From the NCBI GenBank assembly GCA_934561055.1, contig CAKTFN010000005.1, forward strand, positions 76,527 to 140,526: 64,000 nucleotides of DNA. The letters run 5' to 3'. The position numbers and the translations under genes are program-made. Source of the DNA: an uncultured Eubacteriales bacterium (GTDB taxonomy: Bacteria > Bacillota > Clostridia > Oscillospirales > Acutalibacteraceae). The notes under the pieces are model-generated. The model was given only the letters and a program-made list of their open reading frames with translations. It did not search any database and was not told the DNA's origin. Positions 7,861-17,594 of the stretch are shown here, piece by piece (positions within the stretch are counted from its first letter, which is position 1; the number at the start of each line of letters is the position of its first letter).

Positions 7861-10800
7861 ACTTTCTCCCCTTCCCTGTCAAGAATTTCAAGGCATTCGC
7901 TGTGCGAAAGCTTTTCGATATATCTGATTTTTCCGCCGTTCTTTCTTTGGCAAACGGAAGAAAAACTGCACCACTCGCAGGTTTTGTCGTGTCCTTTTCC
8001 GTAAGCCGGACGGGCAGGAATTTTTCCGCCGTGAAGGTTTTCGCCCATGTTCTTCATAATTTTTTCGGTTCTCTTTGAAAGCGCGTCAAGTTGCGCCAGC
8101 GAGATGAAATTTCCGCCGATTGCGCCGTTCTTTTTGTTCATCTTAATCGGAATAAACCGTCCGGAAAGGGAATTGTCCATTCCTTTGATAACCTCGCCGT
8201 CGTCAAGAATCATTCCGTCCATTTTTCCGCCGGAAAGAAGCTTTCCTTCTGTGATTTTTTCGTCCTCTCCTCTTTCGGAAGAGAACGGTTCAATCCTCGC
8301 CGGAAGATAAAGGACACCCGACGGAATAACTTTTCCGTATCTTTCCGTTCCGTTTTTCCAAATCGAAACGAGATAAAGAACCATCTGCATTCCGAGTCCG
8401 GAAAAAACGTCCGAAAGCGAAAACTCCTTCGGTCCGGTTTTATAATCAACAACACGAAGATAAGTTTTTCCGTCCTTTTTCATTACGTCAACACGGTCAA
8501 CGATTCCGTGGAGTTCGACAAACCCGTCGGAAAGAGAAATCCTCAGTGGGCGAACACCCTCTTTTTCGCTGATCGGAAGTTCAAAATCAACAGGTTCAAA
8601 ATCGCTTTCTCCGAACTCGGCAAGGAGTCTTTTCGCAATCATGAAAAGCGTTTTGAAAAGCCGACCGTAAAGATACATGAATCGGCTGCTTCTTTCCTCG
8701 GCCGAACCCATAAATTTTTCCATGTATTCTTCAAGATATTTTTTGATTTCTTTTCCGGCCGTTTCCTCGTCAAGGGAATAGATTCTTTCGCCCCTGTGGT
8801 TTGAAAGGAGCTTTTCAAGAACGGCGTGAACAACCGTTCCGATGTTCGCCGCGTCAAGCGACGCAACCTTTCTTTCCTTCGCCCTCATTCCGTATTTGCA
8901 AAAATACTGAAACGGACAGCTTCCGTAAGTTTCAAGCTGCGAAGCGGAAAGGCTCAGCTTTTTTCCGAAAAGTTTTTTTGCGTTTTCGGCGTTTTCAAAG
9001 GCAAAATCTTTTCGGTCGTTTGCCCTTTCAATCGCCTTGAGCTTTCCTTTAAAAGCCTCCTTCTTTGAAAAATACTTTTTCAAAGTTTTTTCCGTTTCGG
9101 TGTCTTTGTTCCAGTTTTCGGCCATGAATTCAAAAGCGGCCTGTTCGCTTTCAAGCATTTCAAGCTCGTCTTTGAAAGGATAAGACTTTTCTTCAAGAGA
9201 CGGAAAAAGCTCCTTGAGAGAAGAAACAATCTCGGATTCCGAAAGTTTTTTTCCGCTTCGGTCCGTCAAAGAATATGAAACAAAAAGGCGTTCCCTTGCA
9301 CTGCAAAGGCTGTTGTAAATCATGAACCGCTCCTGAGCGGATGCGTCGATTGATCCTTTTGAAAAGTCCGGAATAAGCTCTCGAAGTTTTTCGCTTTCCG
9401 GCTCGGAAAAAATCCCCTCACTGCTCACCGGAAGCGGAAAAACGTCTTCGTTTGCGCCGACAACAAAAATCACCTTCGGCATTTTTGTCTGAATACGTCC
9501 GGCGTCGCAAATATAAACCTCGTCATAACCGTCAGGAAGTTTTCCGAGCGACTGGGTTTCAAGCGCGGTTTCAAAAAATTCAAGGAGCTTTTTCGTCTTT
9601 ACCGGTTTTGAGGCAAGAACCGCCGCAAGGTCGTCAAAAATTCCGACAATAATGTTCCAAACCTGCTCCTGTTCAAGAGCAAGCTCAATTTCGCCCTCCG
9701 CTTCAAGAGAGAGCGCGAATTCTTTGAGCCGTTCGTTCACGCCTTCTTCGCAAAGGAAATTGAAAACGGCGCAAAGAACTTCACTTGCGTTTTTGTCCTT
9801 CACTTTTTCCCGAAGGGAAAGAATCGGTTCAAGAAGGCGGTCCTTCGTTTCATTGAGTACCGAAAGCGTTTCCTTCCTTTCTTCACTTAGTTCAACACCG
9901 AAACCGTCCGGGTTGTCTTTCCATTTTGCACAGAGTGCGTTTGAGTCAAGGCTCCACATAAGAGCGTAGTTTTCAATCTCGGAAATTTCGTCCCACGAAA
10001 GCGGGGAAAGTCCCGTTTTTGCATATTTCAAAACGGCTTCAAGGCTCACGCCGTTTGCGATTATTTCAAAAAGCGAACGGACAAGAACGCAAAGCGGTTC
10101 GTTTTGAACGCTTGCGCGCCTGTCTTCAAAAATCGGAACGCCGTATTTTTTGAGGCTGTATCTGATTTCCTTTGGATACATTTCGCCGCTTCGGTAAACA
10201 ACCGCAATGTCACGGCAACGGTATTCGCCCGTTCTAAGAAACTTATGAATTTTTGAAGCAACAAAAGCACATTCCTCACGAACCGACGGTGCGTTCACAA
10301 CCGAAATTGCCGTGAAGCTTTTTTCATACTTAGGCGCAAGAACATTGAAAAGGTTTTTCTCAAGAAATTCAAGTTCGGGAGAAGAATAGGTTTTAAAGCC
10401 GTTCTTTTCATCGGTGAGAAAAATTGTTTCTCCGATTTCGGTTCCGCTCAAATTTGCCGCTTTCATGAGCCTTTTTGCGGTTCTGTTCACGCAGGTGAAC
10501 GGAGAAAGCGGGTCGGTTGAAAAAATGTTGTCCGTGCAAAGAGTGACATAAACGTTCTTTGCTTTTTTCATAATGAGTTCAAGAATTTTCATTTCCTGGC
10601 CGGAAAAATCCCTGAAATCGTCAACGGCAACAACCTTTCCGTCAAATAAATCGCTTTCAAGCAAAATTTCATAAACGGCCGAAAGAAGGTCACGGTCGTC
10701 AAAAAAACTTTCACCGAGCAGCGCATCATACGTTTCAAAAATGAGTGCGGTTTCAAAAGTTTTCTTTTTAAGAAGACCGTCCGGAAGCTTTTCGGACGCT

Positions 10801-11213
10801 TCAAAAAGTTCCTTCGCAGAGACGGCTTCCTTTTTCAAAAGCGCAATTTCCGAAAGCATTTTTTTGACGAACGCAATTGAATTTCTGTGCTTTGAAAAAA
10901 AAGAGAGCTTTTCTTCAAGCTCATCGAGCGCAAGGCTCATCATGACGGCGCTTGCGGTGTCCTTCAAAATCGGCTTTCCGATTCCGCGGCAGGTTTTGAA
11001 AACAACGTCCGCAAGACGGGTGAAGGAGAGCACATCAACGCCCGACGCAAGACGCGGACCGAGAAGGTCAAGAACTCCCCTGTCGCTTTCAAAAGTGAAT
11101 TGCTTCGGAACGATGAGAACCGCCCGTTCGCCCTTTTGCGCAAGAGAGCCTAAAAGTTTATGCGTGAAGGTTGTTTTTCCGCTTCCCTCACGTCCGATGA
11201 TAAAATTGAGCAT
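7857..11213 (-). CDS. addB: ATP-dependent helicase/deoxyribonuclease subunit B
   Basis: AddB is the partner of AddA. It recognises Chi and supplies the second nuclease. In 1118 aa it begins with Walker A (GREGSGKTTFTH), then an inactive helicase-like body. The nuclease domain has VVDYKTG near 970. The four iron-sulfur ligands are present: one cysteine in the YGSCPFQYFC segment and C-x2-C-x5-C at the C-terminus in TCEWCSFSSVC. AAGGAG lies 7 bases before the ATG at 11213. It lies between a TetR gene (36 bp upstream) and addA. Confidence 0.97.
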   Translation of the reverse strand: MLNFIIGREGSGKTTFTHKLLGSLAQKGERAVLIVPKQFTFESDRGVLDLLGPRLASGVDVLSFTRLADVVFKTCRGIGKPILKDTASAVMMSLALDELEEKLSFFSKHRNSIAFVKKMLSEIALLKKEAVSAKELFEASEKLPDGLLKKKTFETALIFETYDALLGESFFDDRDLLSAVYEILLESDLFDGKVVAVDDFRDFSGQEMKILELIMKKAKNVYVTLCTDNIFSTDPLSPFTCVNRTAKRLMKAANLSGTEIGETIFLTDEKNGFKTYSSPELEFLEKNLFNVLAPKYEKSFTAISVVNAPSVREECAFVASKIHKFLRTGEYRCRDIAVVYRSGEMYPKEIRYSLKKYGVPIFEDRRASVQNEPLCVLVRSLFEIIANGVSLEAVLKYAKTGLSPLSWDEISEIENYALMWSLDSNALCAKWKDNPDGFGVELSEERKETLSVLNETKDRLLEPILSLREKVKDKNASEVLCAVFNFLCEEGVNERLKEFALSLEAEGEIELALEQEQVWNIIVGIFDDLAAVLASKPVKTKKLLEFFETALETQSLGKLPDGYDEVYICDAGRIQTKMPKVIFVVGANEDVFPLPVSSEGIFSEPESEKLRELIPDFSKGSIDASAQERFMIYNSLCSARERLFVSYSLTDRSGKKLSESEIVSSLKELFPSLEEKSYPFKDELEMLESEQAAFEFMAENWNKDTETEKTLKKYFSKKEAFKGKLKAIERANDRKDFAFENAENAKKLFGKKLSLSASQLETYGSCPFQYFCKYGMRAKERKVASLDAANIGTVVHAVLEKLLSNHRGERIYSLDEETAGKEIKKYLEEYMEKFMGSAEERSSRFMYLYGRLFKTLFMIAKRLLAEFGESDFEPVDFELPISEKEGVRPLRISLSDGFVELHGIVDRVDVMKKDGKTYLRVVDYKTGPKEFSLSDVFSGLGMQMVLYLVSIWKNGTERYGKVIPSGVLYLPARIEPFSSERGEDEKITEGKLLSGGKMDGMILDDGEVIKGMDNSLSGRFIPIKMNKKNGAIGGNFISLAQLDALSKRTEKIMKNMGENLHGGKIPARPAYGKGHDKTCEWCSFSSVCQRKNGGKIRYIEKLSHSECLEILDREGEKV

Positions 11214-11248
11214 TCGTTTTCTCCTTATCAGATTTCGTGCAAGTAGTT

Positions 11249-11878
11249 TTATTCCTTCGGAAGAACAATTTTTCCGAATTCTTTTTCAAGGTCAGCCGTT
11301 CCTTCGGCAAAACCCTGGATATCTTTATAAGCCTTGCAAAGCGCAAGGCTGAAATATGAGCCGAGTTCGGCAATTTCGGACTCTTCAAACGGACAGTTTC
11401 CCGAAATAATCATCGCCGCAAAGCCCTGACAGATTACAAGCATTTTTTTCATGTAATCTTCCGCCGCCGGTCTTTCCATTGTATAAGTTTTCATGATTGA
11501 TTCAATCACATGCGGATGAATGCTTTCAAAAAGATTGAAGGCCGCCTTTTCCCCTTTCGGTTTGTGAGGAAGAAAAAGCATTTTATAAAGGTTCGGCTCG
11601 TTCTTCGCAAAATCAATATGTTTCATATCGAAACCGAGGAGCGGATCTTTTTCTTTGAGTCCGCTTTCGGTATACTCACGGTAAACTTCCGCGGCAGCTT
11701 TTTCAACCTCGGCTTTAAGTTCGTTCATCGTGCTGAAATATGTAAAAATCGGGCGGGTTGAAACGCCGAGAACCGCTGCAATCTCTCTCGTTGAAAGAGC
11801 CGCTTCTCCCCTTTCCCCGACGATATTCAATGCAGCGTCAACAATTTCCTCTTTTGAAAATTTTGCTTTCGGCGGCAT
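11249..11878 (-). CDS. TetR/AcrR family regulator
   Basis: A 209-aa repressor-type protein with an N-terminal helix-turn-helix, residues 8-53 (ALSTREIAAVLGVSTRPIFTYF), and a variable ligand-binding C-terminal domain. I chose ATG 11878 (MPPKAKFSKEE) because AAGGAG lies 9 bases upstream; the longer frame to 11977 runs through the promoter. It has a perfect promoter and no terminator before addB, 36 bp away, so it is probably transcribed together with addBA. Whether it controls addBA or something else cannot be told. The ligand is unknown. Confidence 0.9.
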   Translation of the reverse strand: MPPKAKFSKEEIVDAALNIVGERGEAALSTREIAAVLGVSTRPIFTYFSTMNELKAEVEKAAAEVYREYTESGLKEKDPLLGFDMKHIDFAKNEPNLYKMLFLPHKPKGEKAAFNLFESIHPHVIESIMKTYTMERPAAEDYMKKMLVICQGFAAMIISGNCPFEESEIAELGSYFSLALCKAYKDIQGFAEGTADLEKEFGKIVLPKE

Positions 11879-11929
11879 AAAAACAACTCCTTTTTTGAAT
11901 TGGGTAACACTCGGTGCATATCCGTTTTG

Positions 11930-11958
11930 ATTATAGAATAAATAATTCGCTTTGTCAA
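11930..11958 (-). promoter_or_regulatory. promoter of the tetR-addB-addA series
   Basis: Minus-strand TTGACA (11953-11958), 17-base spacer, TATAAT (11930-11935). Both boxes match consensus exactly. It is the only clear promoter upstream of addBA. Confidence 0.85.
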
Positions 11959-11977
11959 GAAAGAGCGAAAAAAGCAT

Positions 11978-12023
11978 AAAAAATTCTCCACGGAAAGACG
12001 CTTTCGTGCAGTCAATCCGTGGA
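11978..12023 (-). terminator. terminator of the M23 peptidase gene
   Basis: TCCACGG (11987-11993) pairs with CCGTGGA (12017-12023) and is followed on the minus strand by GAA and six T's. It lies 25-70 bp downstream of the M23 stop codon and insulates it from the tetR promoter. Confidence 0.75.
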
Positions 12024-12047
12024 AAAATTCGGTTTTAAGCAATAGTT

Positions 12048-13955
12048 TTAAGCAATATAAGGAAGGGGGTTGACCTTACTTCCGTATCTGAGAATTTCAA
12101 AATGAAGGTGCGGACCGGTTGAATTTCCGGTTGAGCCGATTTGACCGATCTGCTGTCCCTGATAAACATGCTGACCGACCGAAACCGTAATCGAGCCCCA
12201 CATCATATGGGCATACCTTGTCTGATAGCCGTTTCCGTGATCAATAACAACCGTGTTTCCGTAACCCGTCGAGCCGGCATAAGCGGTGACAACCGTTCCG
12301 GAAGCCGAAGCGATTACCGGCGTTCCGGCGGAAGAGCCTCCGCCGCGAATGATGTCAAGTCCGCCATGGTATCCCCAGCCGGAAATCGACGCGCTTCTGT
12401 AACCGTAGCCGGAAGAGAGACTGTATGCTCCCCTCGTCGGCCAGATGAATCCGGAGGAAGAATAGCTGTATGACGACGAATCGGACGAGCCGTAATATCC
12501 GCTGTAAGGCGATTTCGTTCCGACGAGTGTAATTTCATTGACCGGAGCTTTCGTCTGCTTTTCGGAAACAACGGTTGAATATGTTCTTTCCCCGTTGATG
12601 TATGTCACAAGTGTTGTCACGAGCTTTTCGCCACAGCTTCCGTTTTGGCTGATTTTTTTCGTACCTTTGAGCATTGACGAACTTTCTCTTGTTTCCTTTT
12701 CATAGCCGATGAGCTTTTTCGTGACGTTCGTTTTCATGACTTTGATTTTCACATAATCGCTTTGTGCCTTAACAAGAAGCGACGTATTTTTTCTGAGCTT
12801 TTTTGAAAAATCAACGTCGGGATTGAGTTCTCTGAGCTGAATGAAGGAAAGACCGTTTTCTTTTGCAACGGATGAAGCGGTGTCTCCCTTTTTCGTTTTG
12901 TAATACTTTGCGTTCGACTTCGGATTGAGAAGCGTTTTCTTGAGTTTTTTTGAATCCCAAACGGTTTTTTCGTCACTCGGATAAAGCCCCTGAACGTAAT
13001 CAATCTCTTCAACGAAGGCAACAATCGAGTTGCTGTCGCTTTTTTCTTTCACCGGGTCGATTATTGAATTGAAAACCGAGGAAGCGTCTGACTCGTTTTT
13101 GACGGCGCAAAGAAATTTTCCGTCAATATAAATTCCGCAGGCTCTTTCGAGTTCCGCTCCGGAAGCGGAAAGAAGCTTTTCGCAAATCATCTTGCTGTTT
13201 GAAAGTTTTGAAACGGGAACTTTTTTGATGCTGTAAAAAGGTTCCGCCTCAAAAAGAGACGAAGAGAGACCGCTTTCACGGACGTCTTGCGGAAGCATTT
13301 CAACCGCAAGCGACTTTGCTTCTTCAAAAATGTCCTGTTTTTCAACGTAGCCGAGATGCTCGTTATTATACGTCACGTCAAGCGCCGTGACCGAACCTCT
13401 TCCCGACAGAAAGAAAAGCGCAACCGCAATGCAGGCGGCAACCGGAAACACCGTGTTGAAAAGCGTTTTCCAAAAATCTCTGTGTCCTTTGAACGAAAGA
13501 AGAAAATATTTTGAAAGCGCCCGAATCAAAGAGACATCCTGAGCGTTTTCAAATTTTTTGTTTTTAATGATTGAAAGCTCTCTTTTTATCTCTCTCAGTT
13601 CGGCGGAAAAATTTTTCGGTGCGTTTTTAAAAAATTCACGGACTTTTTTCCCGACTTTTTTCATCGACGAAAGAAGAAAAAGAACCGGCGAAACAATGAG
13701 AAAACCGAATTTTGAAAAAATGAGCGAAAAAAGCCTCCTTGTGTTTTCACCGGTTTTTTCGGTGAATGAAGCAATATAAGAAAGAATCTTCAAAACGCCG
13801 AACGGCTCGTTTTTATCCTTTTTTTCTTCCGAAAGAACGGGCGGAACCGATATGTCCGCTTCAACGGGGAAAATCACTTCACAATCAAAGCGGTTGTCAA
13901 ATTCCGGATAACGGAAACTTTCGTTTTCGGGCTGTTCGATATTTTCCGGCGGCAT
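12048..13955 (-). CDS. membrane-anchored M23 peptidase with LysM and G5 domains
   Basis: A 635-aa cell-wall enzyme. Residues 1-150 are cytoplasmic and charged. One membrane span lies near 160-180 (VFPVAACIAVALFFLSG). Next come an extracytoplasmic stretch, a LysM peptidoglycan-binding unit (KTKKGDTASSVAKENGLSF), a G5 domain (LVTTLVTYINGERTYSTVV) and a C-terminal LytM/M23 domain. The zinc residues are visible in YHGGLDI and HLHFE, with the third motif in YQTRYAHM, so it is predicted to cleave peptidoglycan cross-bridges. ATG 13955 has AGAGGTG six bases upstream. The long cytoplasmic N-terminus is unusual and could link the enzyme to an internal partner. Confidence 0.93.
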   Translation of the reverse strand: MPPENIEQPENESFRYPEFDNRFDCEVIFPVEADISVPPVLSEEKKDKNEPFGVLKILSYIASFTEKTGENTRRLFSLIFSKFGFLIVSPVLFLLSSMKKVGKKVREFFKNAPKNFSAELREIKRELSIIKNKKFENAQDVSLIRALSKYFLLSFKGHRDFWKTLFNTVFPVAACIAVALFFLSGRGSVTALDVTYNNEHLGYVEKQDIFEEAKSLAVEMLPQDVRESGLSSSLFEAEPFYSIKKVPVSKLSNSKMICEKLLSASGAELERACGIYIDGKFLCAVKNESDASSVFNSIIDPVKEKSDSNSIVAFVEEIDYVQGLYPSDEKTVWDSKKLKKTLLNPKSNAKYYKTKKGDTASSVAKENGLSFIQLRELNPDVDFSKKLRKNTSLLVKAQSDYVKIKVMKTNVTKKLIGYEKETRESSSMLKGTKKISQNGSCGEKLVTTLVTYINGERTYSTVVSEKQTKAPVNEITLVGTKSPYSGYYGSSDSSSYSYSSSGFIWPTRGAYSLSSGYGYRSASISGWGYHGGLDIIRGGGSSAGTPVIASASGTVVTAYAGSTGYGNTVVIDHGNGYQTRYAHMMWGSITVSVGQHVYQGQQIGQIGSTGNSTGPHLHFEILRYGSKVNPLPYIA

Positions 13956-14023
13956 TGTTTCACCTCTTTTAAACAACAAATTCGGGATATTTTATCACAT
14001 AATCAAAAAATATGCAAATTTTG

Positions 14024-14488
14024 TTATTTTGTCGGATATACAAGATCGGAAACCGTCCAATTTTCAAGGACTTTTACCATTTCGGCGGCCTCTTTTTTTG
14101 CGCCGGAAAGGTCATGATCACGGTAATTTCCGCACTCCTTTTCGCTCACTCCGGGAACGTCGCCTTCAAAGGAAGCGCAAAAAGAAAGTGCGTCTTTTGT
14201 CAGCCCGATTGCCTCGGCAGGAGAAATCTCATTGCGGACGATGAAATAAAAACCGGTGCGGCAACCCATCGGTCCGAAATAAATGACGCTGTCGCTTTTC
14301 TCACTGTTTCTGACGTAGGTTGCAAAAAGATGCTCAAGTGTATGGATTGCACCGTTTTCCATCACGGTTTCCTTGTTCGGTCGGCGTGTGCGAATGTCAT
14401 AGGTCACGCAGTCTCCGTCGATTCTTGAAGTATACATTCCCTTCGGAAGAATTGTGTGGTCAATCGTAAAGCTTGCAATTTTTTTCAT
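14024..14488 (-). CDS. luxS: S-ribosylhomocysteine lyase
   Basis: LuxS splits S-ribosylhomocysteine into homocysteine and the precursor of autoinducer-2 as part of the activated methyl cycle. The 154-aa length is typical. All active residues are present: metal ligands H49, H53 and C119, the base E52 within HTLEH, and the nucleophile C76 in MGCRTGF. The pfs nucleosidase that makes its substrate is not next to it. It sits between the M23 gene and recG, all on one strand with short gaps. Confidence 0.97.
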   Translation of the reverse strand: MKKIASFTIDHTILPKGMYTSRIDGDCVTYDIRTRRPNKETVMENGAIHTLEHLFATYVRNSEKSDSVIYFGPMGCRTGFYFIVRNEISPAEAIGLTKDALSFCASFEGDVPGVSEKECGNYRDHDLSGAKKEAAEMVKVLENWTVSDLVYPTK

Positions 14489-14540
14489 TTTTATTGTCCT
14501 TTCGGTATAAATTTATCTTTTAAAGCTGAGCGAAAAATTA

Positions 14541-16589
14541 TCAGTTCAGTGCGTTTTGTCCCGTTTTTGAAAACAGTCTTGAAACCGAATCGCGCAGTTT
14601 TTCATGCTCCTTTTTTTGAAGAAGAGGGTCGCTTTCAAAAATCATCTGCGCCGCTTCCTTCGTCTGATTAAGCGTCACCATATCATCAAGCATTCCGCTG
14701 ATTTTAAGCGTCGGAAGGCCGTGCTGACGTGAGCCGAAAAAGTCTCCCGGACCTCTGAGGTGAAGATCCTCATCCGCAATTTTGAAGCCGTCCGTTGTTT
14801 TGCACATTACGGAAAGACGCCGTTTTGCCGTTTCGCCTTCGGCGTCGCTGATGAGAATACAGCTTGATTGAACCGTTCCCCTTCCGACTCTTCCTCTGAG
14901 CTGATGAAGCGTTGAAAGTCCGAAACGCTCGGCGTTTTCAACAACCATTACGACCGCATTCGGAACGTCGATTCCGACCTCGATTACGGTCGTTGAAACA
15001 AGAAGTTGAATTTTTCCCTCGGAAAATTCTTTCATGATTTGCGCCTTTTCTTTCGGCTTCATCTTTCCGTGAAGGAGGGCAACCCGATAAGCGGAGAACT
15101 CTTTTTTTGAAATGTTTTCGGCATACTTCACCGCCGAAAGAAGCTCGCTTTCGTTTTCTTCAACGAGCGGGCAGACTATGTATCCCTGAAGTCCTTCGTC
15201 AAGGTGCTTCTTTACAAAATTATATACCCTTTGACGGTAGGACGAATCGACAAAATATGTTTTTATCTTCTGCCGTCCGGCCGGAAGCTCGTCAATCACC
15301 GAAATATCAAGATCACCGTAAATAATCAGCGAAAGCGTTCTCGGAATCGGTGTTGCTGACATTACAAGAACGTGAGGGCGCTTTCCCTTTGCGGAAAGAA
15401 TTCCTCTTTGCCGAACGCCGAAACGGTGTTGCTCGTCTGTAACAACAAGGCCGAGCGCATGAAAAACCGTGTCATCGGTCAAAATCGCATGAGTACCGAT
15501 AAGAATATCGGTTTTTCCGCTTTCAAGGGCTTTTTTTGCCTCACGCTTTTCCTTTGCGGTCATCGAACCGGTCAGAAGCGAAATTTTTATTTCCTCAGGC
15601 ATCATTTTTGAAAGCGTTTTATAATGCTGAACGGCAAGAACCTCCGTCGGCGCCATGAGTGCGGACTGAAAACCGTTTTTCGCCGCGGAAAACATCAATG
15701 CGGCGGCAACAACCGTTTTTCCCGATCCGACGTCGCCCTGAACAAGGCGGTTCATCGGTTCGTCCTTTTTCATGTCCGAAACGCAGTCGGCAACCGCCCT
15801 TTTCTGAGCGTTTGTCAATCTGAACGGCAGCAAAGAAGCAAACCGGGACGTGAAATCGTTTTTAATTATCACGTCGGTTTTTTGCTTGTTTTTTTTCCGC
15901 ATTGCGAGCATCCCGGTCTGCAAAACAAGAAGTTCTTCAAAAATGAGCCTTCGCCTTGCAATTTCCGCATCCCTCATACAAGACGGAAAATGAATGTTTT
16001 TGAGTGCATACTGTTCATGACAAAGGTTGAACTTTTTTCTGATTCCGTCCGAAATCGGGTCAACGGGTTCCGTTTTGTAATAAAGCTCAAGAGCGTTTTT
16101 CACGGCGTTTTCAACCGTTTTTGAGGTGAGCGATGCCGTCAACGGATAAATCGGGCGAAGCGGCAAAGCGCAGTTCGCCGCTTCAACAATCGGACTTCCC
16201 ATTTCCAACGTTCCCCGGTTGTTTATGACTTTTCCGAGAAAGAGAAATTCTTCGCCGACTTTGAGCTTTTCGGCAAGAAAGCGGTTGTTGTAAATCGTAA
16301 TATGTAAAATTCCGTCGCCGTCCGTGACAACGGTTTTGAAAATCGTCATTCCCTGACGTATTCTTGCGGCGGAAACCTCGCAGCCGACAACTCCCTTCAC
16401 GCAAAAAACCTTTCCGGCCTTGAGGTCTTTGATCGGAACAACGTTTCCGAAATCGAGATAATCCCGGGGAAAAAGATGAACAAGGTCATACAGCGTGAAA
16501 ACGTCAAGCTTTGAAAAAAGCTTTGCCCGCTTTTCTCCGACTCCCTTAACGTACTGAATGTTCATGTCATATGCGCTTTTTGAGTCCAT
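14541..16589 (-). CDS. recG: ATP-dependent DNA helicase RecG
   Basis: RecG regresses stalled forks and processes branched DNA. The 682-aa protein has the N-terminal wedge/OB domain (around 1-230), Walker A in QGDVGSGKTVVAAAL near 277, the DEQH box in VVTDEQHRFGVRQR, and the C-terminal helicase motifs VEVGIDVPNAVVMVV and QLRGRVGRG. AAAGGAGG precedes the ATG. It starts 24 bp after the FakA-like gene, so the two are likely co-transcribed, an order common in Firmicutes (yloV-recG). Confidence 0.97.
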   Translation of the reverse strand: MDSKSAYDMNIQYVKGVGEKRAKLFSKLDVFTLYDLVHLFPRDYLDFGNVVPIKDLKAGKVFCVKGVVGCEVSAARIRQGMTIFKTVVTDGDGILHITIYNNRFLAEKLKVGEEFLFLGKVINNRGTLEMGSPIVEAANCALPLRPIYPLTASLTSKTVENAVKNALELYYKTEPVDPISDGIRKKFNLCHEQYALKNIHFPSCMRDAEIARRRLIFEELLVLQTGMLAMRKKNKQKTDVIIKNDFTSRFASLLPFRLTNAQKRAVADCVSDMKKDEPMNRLVQGDVGSGKTVVAAALMFSAAKNGFQSALMAPTEVLAVQHYKTLSKMMPEEIKISLLTGSMTAKEKREAKKALESGKTDILIGTHAILTDDTVFHALGLVVTDEQHRFGVRQRGILSAKGKRPHVLVMSATPIPRTLSLIIYGDLDISVIDELPAGRQKIKTYFVDSSYRQRVYNFVKKHLDEGLQGYIVCPLVEENESELLSAVKYAENISKKEFSAYRVALLHGKMKPKEKAQIMKEFSEGKIQLLVSTTVIEVGIDVPNAVVMVVENAERFGLSTLHQLRGRVGRGTVQSSCILISDAEGETAKRRLSVMCKTTDGFKIADEDLHLRGPGDFFGSRQHGLPTLKISGMLDDMVTLNQTKEAAQMIFESDPLLQKKEHEKLRDSVSRLFSKTGQNALN

Positions 16590-16613
16590 TCTTTTTCCTC
16601 CTTTCGGCGATTT

Positions 16614-17546
16614 TTAAAGCTTCGCCGCCTCTTTTGCCTGAAGTTGCATATTGTCGATTTTGATATCCGTCAAAGCACCGTAATCCGAGGCGAGCGACAT
16701 TGCCTTTCCCGGGTCGTTCGTGTGAAGATGAACCTTGATGATTTCATCGTCGGAAGCAACAATCACGCAGTCACCGAGCGGCAAAAGCTTTTTTTCAAGT
16801 TCAGACGCAGGTTCACGGTTCTTCCTGAAAACAAGGAACTCTGTGCAGTAAATATACTTCACATTTTCGGGTAAAGAAAGCTTTTTGAAACTCACCGTTT
16901 CCTCGGCTTCTTCCCGATTTAAAAAAACTTCTTTTCCGTCCGTGCGTTCCGAAAGAAAAAAGCTGACCGCTTCAATAATGAAAAAGAATCCTGCGGCTCC
17001 GGAATCGACAACTCCGGCCTTTTTCGCTTCCGGAAGTTCTTCTCCCGTTCTTTTGAGTGCATTTTCGGCAACGGGAACGAGAAAAGAGAACGCCTCCTTT
17101 TCGCTTTCAAACCTGTTTTTCAAAAGTGCGTCACGGCACGCAACCACAACCGAAAGAACCGTTCCTTTGAAAACCGGACGGCTGATTACGCCGCAGGCGT
17201 TTTTCAGCGCACGGTCAAATGCGGCCGAAAGATTTGAAACCGAAAACGAACCGACCTCATTTATATAATCGGAAAAGCCCTTAAAAAGAGCCGAAAGAAT
17301 TACTCCGGAATTTCCCCTTGCGTTTCTGAGCATTGCCTTTGAAGCTTTTTCAAGAAGTGCGGTAACATCTTCGCCTGCGCTCCTTTTCACCGCTTCGGCT
17401 CCGGCTTTGAATGTCCGGCAAAGGTTCGTTCCCGTGTCGGAATCCGGAACGGGAAAAACATTGAGTTCGTCAAGATAAGCACGTTTTGAAGCAAGTCTGT
17501 TATAAGCGCACCAAAGGGTTCCGATGAAAATTTCGCTGTCTGTCAT
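16614..17546 (-). CDS. short FakA/YloV-like DhaL-domain protein
   Basis: The N-terminal 200 residues are a DhaL (DAK2) kinase domain with the metal-binding loop NVFPVPDSDTGTN. The rest is the start of the FakA middle domain, including IKVHLHTNDPGKAMS and ending at IKIDNMQLQAKEAAKL. FakA phosphorylates fatty acids held by a FakB protein. Typical YloV/FakA is about 550 aa; this one stops at 310, leaving out the C-terminal domain. The stop is followed at once by recG, with no remnant of the missing part, so it is a genuine short form or an old deletion. No fakB lies nearby. Confidence 0.85.
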   Translation of the reverse strand: MTDSEIFIGTLWCAYNRLASKRAYLDELNVFPVPDSDTGTNLCRTFKAGAEAVKRSAGEDVTALLEKASKAMLRNARGNSGVILSALFKGFSDYINEVGSFSVSNLSAAFDRALKNACGVISRPVFKGTVLSVVVACRDALLKNRFESEKEAFSFLVPVAENALKRTGEELPEAKKAGVVDSGAAGFFFIIEAVSFFLSERTDGKEVFLNREEAEETVSFKKLSLPENVKYIYCTEFLVFRKNREPASELEKKLLPLGDCVIVASDDEIIKVHLHTNDPGKAMSLASDYGALTDIKIDNMQLQAKEAAKL

Positions 17547-17594
17547 AGATTTCTCCTTTGAAAAAAATATGTAAACAGCAAAAACCGTTCAGGC

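Noticed and set aside
14024..14488. Complete AI-2 quorum-sensing cluster
   Set aside because: Only luxS is present; no pfs, lsr or receptor genes nearby, so luxS is listed as a methyl-cycle enzyme.
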